Origin: Glutamicibacter soli
Lineage (GTDB): Bacteria; Actinomycetota; Actinomycetes; Actinomycetales; Micrococcaceae
Reading direction: 5' to 3'
DNA: 64,000 nt
NCBI RefSeq assembly: GCF_003309065.1
Contig: NZ_POAF01000007.1
Span: 207,123 to 271,122, forward strand
Positions 61,356 to 64,000 of the stretch are shown here, piece by piece (the first letter of the stretch is position 1; every line of letters begins with the position of its first letter). A program made the translations under genes and the position numbers. A model generated the notes under the pieces. It saw only the letters and a program-made list of their open reading frames with translations, made no database searches and was not told where the DNA came from.

Positions 61356-62021
61356 ATGGCCCAGCAATCGCACGAGGGATACCGGGATCGCAGCCATGCC
61401 GGCGCCGCGCTGGGCATGGCGCTGGCCAGCGAGCTGCCCGCCGGCAACTACACGGTGCTCGGGCTGCTGCGCGGCGGGGTGCCGGTGGCGTCCGAGGTCG
61501 CGCGCAGCCTGGGCGGACGGCTCGGGGCGCTGGCGGTGCGCAAGCTCGGGGTGCCGAGCAACCCGGAAATCGCCTTCGGCGCGATCGCCAGCTACGGGAT
61601 GGCGTCCGGACGCTACCTTGACCAGGAGATCCACCGGCGGGCGCTGCGCTACTTCGGTGAATCCGAACTGGAATCCGTGGAATTCCGCGCCACCCGGGAG
61701 CTGATGGAGCTGGCCGGGGAGTTCAAGCCCTACGCCCCGGATCTGGCAGGGCAGCAGGTGGTGGTGTGCGACGACGGCATCGCCACCGGCTCCACGATGC
61801 TGGCCGCACTGGATCTGGTGTGGCGGCTGAAGCCCAAGCTGGTGGTGGTCGCGGCCCCGGTGGCCCCGTCGGAGCTGGTGCAGAACCTGGCTTATCCGGC
61901 CGACCAGGTGGTGATCGCCTGGCAGCCGCCGGACTTCCGGGCGGTCGGCGCCCACTACCAGGACTTCGCCCCGGTGCAGCGCGAGGAGGCGCTGCGGCTG
62001 CTGCGCGCGGCAGGGAATTAG
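61356..62021 (+). CDS. Phosphoribosyltransferase-domain protein
   Basis: 221 residues. PRPP-binding motif VVVCDDGIATGSTMLAALDL and the N-terminal LGLLRGGVPVASEVARSL loop mark a type I PRTase fold. SYPADQVVIAWQ-type hood and substrate residues are not informative. Many such stand-alone proteins in Actinobacteria have unknown substrates. ATG at 61356. Confidence 0.85.
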   Translation: MAQQSHEGYRDRSHAGAALGMALASELPAGNYTVLGLLRGGVPVASEVARSLGGRLGALAVRKLGVPSNPEIAFGAIASYGMASGRYLDQEIHRRALRYFGESELESVEFRATRELMELAGEFKPYAPDLAGQQVVVCDDGIATGSTMLAALDLVWRLKPKLVVVAAPVAPSELVQNLAYPADQVVIAWQPPDFRAVGAHYQDFAPVQREEALRLLRAAGN

Positions 62022-62040
62022 GCAGTGCCGGCAACCCACC

Positions 62041-62046
62041 TAGAAT
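62041..62046 (+). promoter_or_regulatory. TAGAAT -10 element, probable leaderless start of the ABC-F gene
   Basis: TAGAAT ends seven bases before the ATG at 62054, and no Shine-Dalgarno is present. Confidence 0.5.
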
Positions 62047-62053
62047 TGAGTCC

Positions 62054-63694
62054 ATGACTGCAACGCTCGTCGCCAAGGACCTCGCCGGCGGCCACGCCCA
62101 CCGTACCCTCTTCGCGCACCTGGATTTCACCGCCGCCCCGGGAGATGTGTACGGGGTGGTCGGGGTGAACGGCGCAGGCAAGAGCACGCTGCTGCGCCTG
62201 CTGGCGGGGGTGGACGAACCCCAGGGCGGCTCGGTGTCCACCGCCCCGGACGGCGCGTTCATCGGCTGGCTGCCCCAGGAGCACGAGCGCTTCGCAGGCG
62301 AGGACATCGCCGCCTACCTGGCCCGGCGCACCGGCTGCGCCCAGGCGACCGGGGCCATGGAAGCCACCGCGCAGGACATGGCCGAGGGCAAACCCGGGGC
62401 GGACGACGCCTACGCGGCGGCCTTCGAGACCTGGATGGCCTCCGGCGCCATGGACCTGGAGGACCGGATCCCCGAGACCCTGGCGGAGCTGGGCTTCACG
62501 CTGCCGCTGGACACCCAGACCGCGGCGCTGTCCGGCGGGCAGATGGCCCGCGTCGCGCTGGCCGCGCTGCTGCTCTCCCGCTTCGACGTGGTGCTGCTCG
62601 ACGAGCCGACCAACGACCTCGACCTGGCAGGGCTGGAACGCCTGGAGCAGTTCATCATGGCGCTGCGCGCGCCGGTCATGCTGGTCTCGCACGACCGCGA
62701 GTTCCTGGCCCGCTGCACCACCGGCATCATCGAACTCGACCTAGCGCAGAACCAGGTCGCCGTCTACGAGGGCGGCTACGACTCCTACCTGGAGGAGCGC
62801 GCCGTGAACCGCCGGCACGCGCGCGAGGCCTACGACGAGTACGCCGGGAAGAAGGCGGATCTGGTGGCGCGCGCCCGGACCCAGCGCGAATGGTCCTCGC
62901 AGGGCGTGCGCAACGCGATGCGCAAGGCCCCGGACAACGACAAGATCCGCCGCCGCGCCAACAGCGAATCCTCCCAGAAGCAGGCAGCCAAGGTGCGCCA
63001 AATGGAATCGCGGATTGCCCGGCTGGACGAGGTGGCCGAACCGCGCAAGGAATGGGTGCTGCAGTTCTCCATCGCCGACGCCCCGCGCGGCTCCTCGGTG
63101 CTGTGCACGCTGAACCAGGCGCAGGTTTCGCTGGGCGGTTTCGCGTTCGGCCCTACCAGCGTGCAGGTCAACGCCGGTGACCGGATCGGCATCACCGGCC
63201 CGAACGGCGCGGGCAAGTCCACGCTGCTGAACCTGCTGCTCGGCCGGCTGGCCCCGGACGCCGGAAGCTCGGTGCTGGGCGCCTCGGTGCTGATCGGCGA
63301 GATCGACCAGGCGCGCAGCCAGTTGCCGGCGCAGCTGCCGCTGGGCGAGGCGTTCGAAGCGGCGGTGCCGGAGTACTCCTCGGCGGAGGCCCGCACGCTG
63401 CTGGCCAAGTTCGGGCTCAAGGCGGAGCAGACGGCGTCGGCGGTGGGCAAGCTGTCCCCCGGCGAACGCACCCGCGCCTCGATGGCGCTGCTGCAGGCGC
63501 GCGGGGTGAACCTGCTGGTGCTCGACGAACCCACCAACCACCTTGACCTGCCCGCCATCGAGCAGCTCGAAGAAGCGCTGGAGGCCTACCAGGGCGCGCT
63601 GCTGCTGGTGACCCACGACCGGCGCATGCTTCAAAACGTGCGGCTGGACGCGCGCTGGCAGGTGCTGGACGGGCAGCTGTCCGCCGTCTTCTAG
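62054..63694 (+). CDS. ABC-F family ATPase
   Basis: 546 residues with two ATPase domains and no TM segments. Domain 1: Walker A GVNGAGKSTLLRLLAG, signature LSGGQMARVALAAL, Walker B VVLLDEPTNDLDL. Linker about 245-330, rich in Lys/Arg (the P-site tRNA interaction motif). Domain 2: GPNGAGKSTLLNLLLGRL, LSPGERTRASMALL, LLVLDEPTNHLDL. Ribosome-associated factor, for translation or antibiotic protection; which one cannot be told. Confidence 0.92.
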   Translation: MTATLVAKDLAGGHAHRTLFAHLDFTAAPGDVYGVVGVNGAGKSTLLRLLAGVDEPQGGSVSTAPDGAFIGWLPQEHERFAGEDIAAYLARRTGCAQATGAMEATAQDMAEGKPGADDAYAAAFETWMASGAMDLEDRIPETLAELGFTLPLDTQTAALSGGQMARVALAALLLSRFDVVLLDEPTNDLDLAGLERLEQFIMALRAPVMLVSHDREFLARCTTGIIELDLAQNQVAVYEGGYDSYLEERAVNRRHAREAYDEYAGKKADLVARARTQREWSSQGVRNAMRKAPDNDKIRRRANSESSQKQAAKVRQMESRIARLDEVAEPRKEWVLQFSIADAPRGSSVLCTLNQAQVSLGGFAFGPTSVQVNAGDRIGITGPNGAGKSTLLNLLLGRLAPDAGSSVLGASVLIGEIDQARSQLPAQLPLGEAFEAAVPEYSSAEARTLLAKFGLKAEQTASAVGKLSPGERTRASMALLQARGVNLLVLDEPTNHLDLPAIEQLEEALEAYQGALLLVTHDRRMLQNVRLDARWQVLDGQLSAVF

Positions 63695-63816
63695 CTCGGC
63701 TGCGTCATCGACCAGCGGGCGCTCAGCAATCTGCCGTACAGTGAAACGCAGAGGAGCCGAGACTTTCAGTTCTTTACGACTGAGACGTCGACAGCTGCCA
63801 CACCCAAGGATCCAAC

Positions 63817-64000
63817 TTGAGTAGCACTCCCGTTTTGCCATCGCCTGCACCCTCGGTGCGGCCCGGAGACCCCAAAAGCTTTTTCCACGTCAAGAAACTG
63901 GTCGGCGAAGCCGGGCTGATCCGGCGCCGGCCCGGGCATTACCTGGGCATCGGCATCGTGCTTGCCGCGTTGCTGGCGGGCACCGTGGCAGGCATGCTGC
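63817..64000 (+). CDS. Probable fatty-acid (acyl-CoA) desaturase, N-terminus only
   Basis: TTG start at 63817 with AAGGA six bases upstream (MSSTPVLPSPAPSVRPGDPK...). Then FFHVKKLVGEAGLIRRRPGH and a first TM helix (YLGIGIVLAALLAGTVAGML). The AGLxRRRPGxY motif before TM1 is typical of actinobacterial membrane desaturases. The His boxes lie beyond the window, so this is tentative. Confidence 0.55.
   Translation, partial: MSSTPVLPSPAPSVRPGDPKSFFHVKKLVGEAGLIRRRPGHYLGIGIVLAALLAGTVAGML

Overview
The window comes from a high-GC Gram-positive actinobacterium. It most resembles the Arthrobacter/Glutamicibacter/Paeniglutamicibacter branch of the Micrococcaceae, although no 16S gene is present to settle this. 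The pointers are strong GC codon bias, leaderless-looking starts, a DUF222/HNH (13E12-type) gene, a flagellum without P- and L-ring genes, and a 365-residue homoprotocatechuate 2,3-dioxygenase of the Arthrobacter MndD type.

Layout. 1-6054: a small two-gene module of unknown function (cut by the window edge), a lone RND exporter, and a two-gene envelope/stress pair (PRC-barrel plus DUF2382 protein, membrane protein). 6055-7465: decayed DNA with a frameshifted NarL-type response regulator and a fragment like an ABC permease tail. 7472-35638: a compact flagellar island. The minus strand carries flagellin, fliD, fliS and a small FliT-like gene, and then one very long operon: flgB-flgC-fliE-F-G-H-I-J-NlpC/P60-fliK-flgD-flgE-flbD-motA-motB-fliM-N-O-P-Q-R-flhB-flhA-flhF-like-csrA. 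fliA (sigma-28) is divergent from the plus-strand operon flgN-flgK-flgL-fliW. 35861-41321: luciferase-like monooxygenase with MarR, SRPBCC, RibD/DHFR-like, GNAT and a 14-TM drug exporter. 41318-47178: NAD biosynthesis operon nrtR-nadA-nadB-nadC-nifS. 47238-51933: alpha/beta hydrolase, a second copy of the two-gene unknown module, an MmyB-type HTH regulator and ilvD. 51934-55437: a visibly AT-richer island with a DUF222/HNH gene, a foldback and an array of 21-bp dyads. 55438-60288: homoprotocatechuate meta-cleavage operon (FAH-RraA fusion, GntR, hpaE, hpaD). 60401-64000: META protein, MESH1-like HD hydrolase, phosphoribosyltransferase, ABC-F ATPase and the start of a probable fatty-acid desaturase.

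How the parts work together. Five promoter-like sites share GCTAAC at -35, exactly 15 bases after TAAC, and a GCCGATAG-like -10 element. They lie before flagellin, flgB, flgN, flbD-motAB and fliM, so the FliA encoded here probably drives most of the island. A second layer is post-transcriptional. The flagellin leader has a six-base-pair hairpin presenting ATGGAC in its loop and a second ANGGA over the Shine-Dalgarno. The flgB leader has two further hairpins with ATGGAT loops. CsrA (last gene of the flgB operon) and its antagonist FliW (last gene of the flgN operon) would then form a circuit that may control the whole basal-body operon, including csrA itself, and not flagellin alone.

Other points of interest are a FlhF-like protein that has lost its P-loop, a FAH-RraA fusion that may supply the missing aldolase of the homoprotocatechuate pathway, paralogous unknown two-gene modules near 0.1 kb and 48 kb, and the dyad array upstream of the hpa operon.
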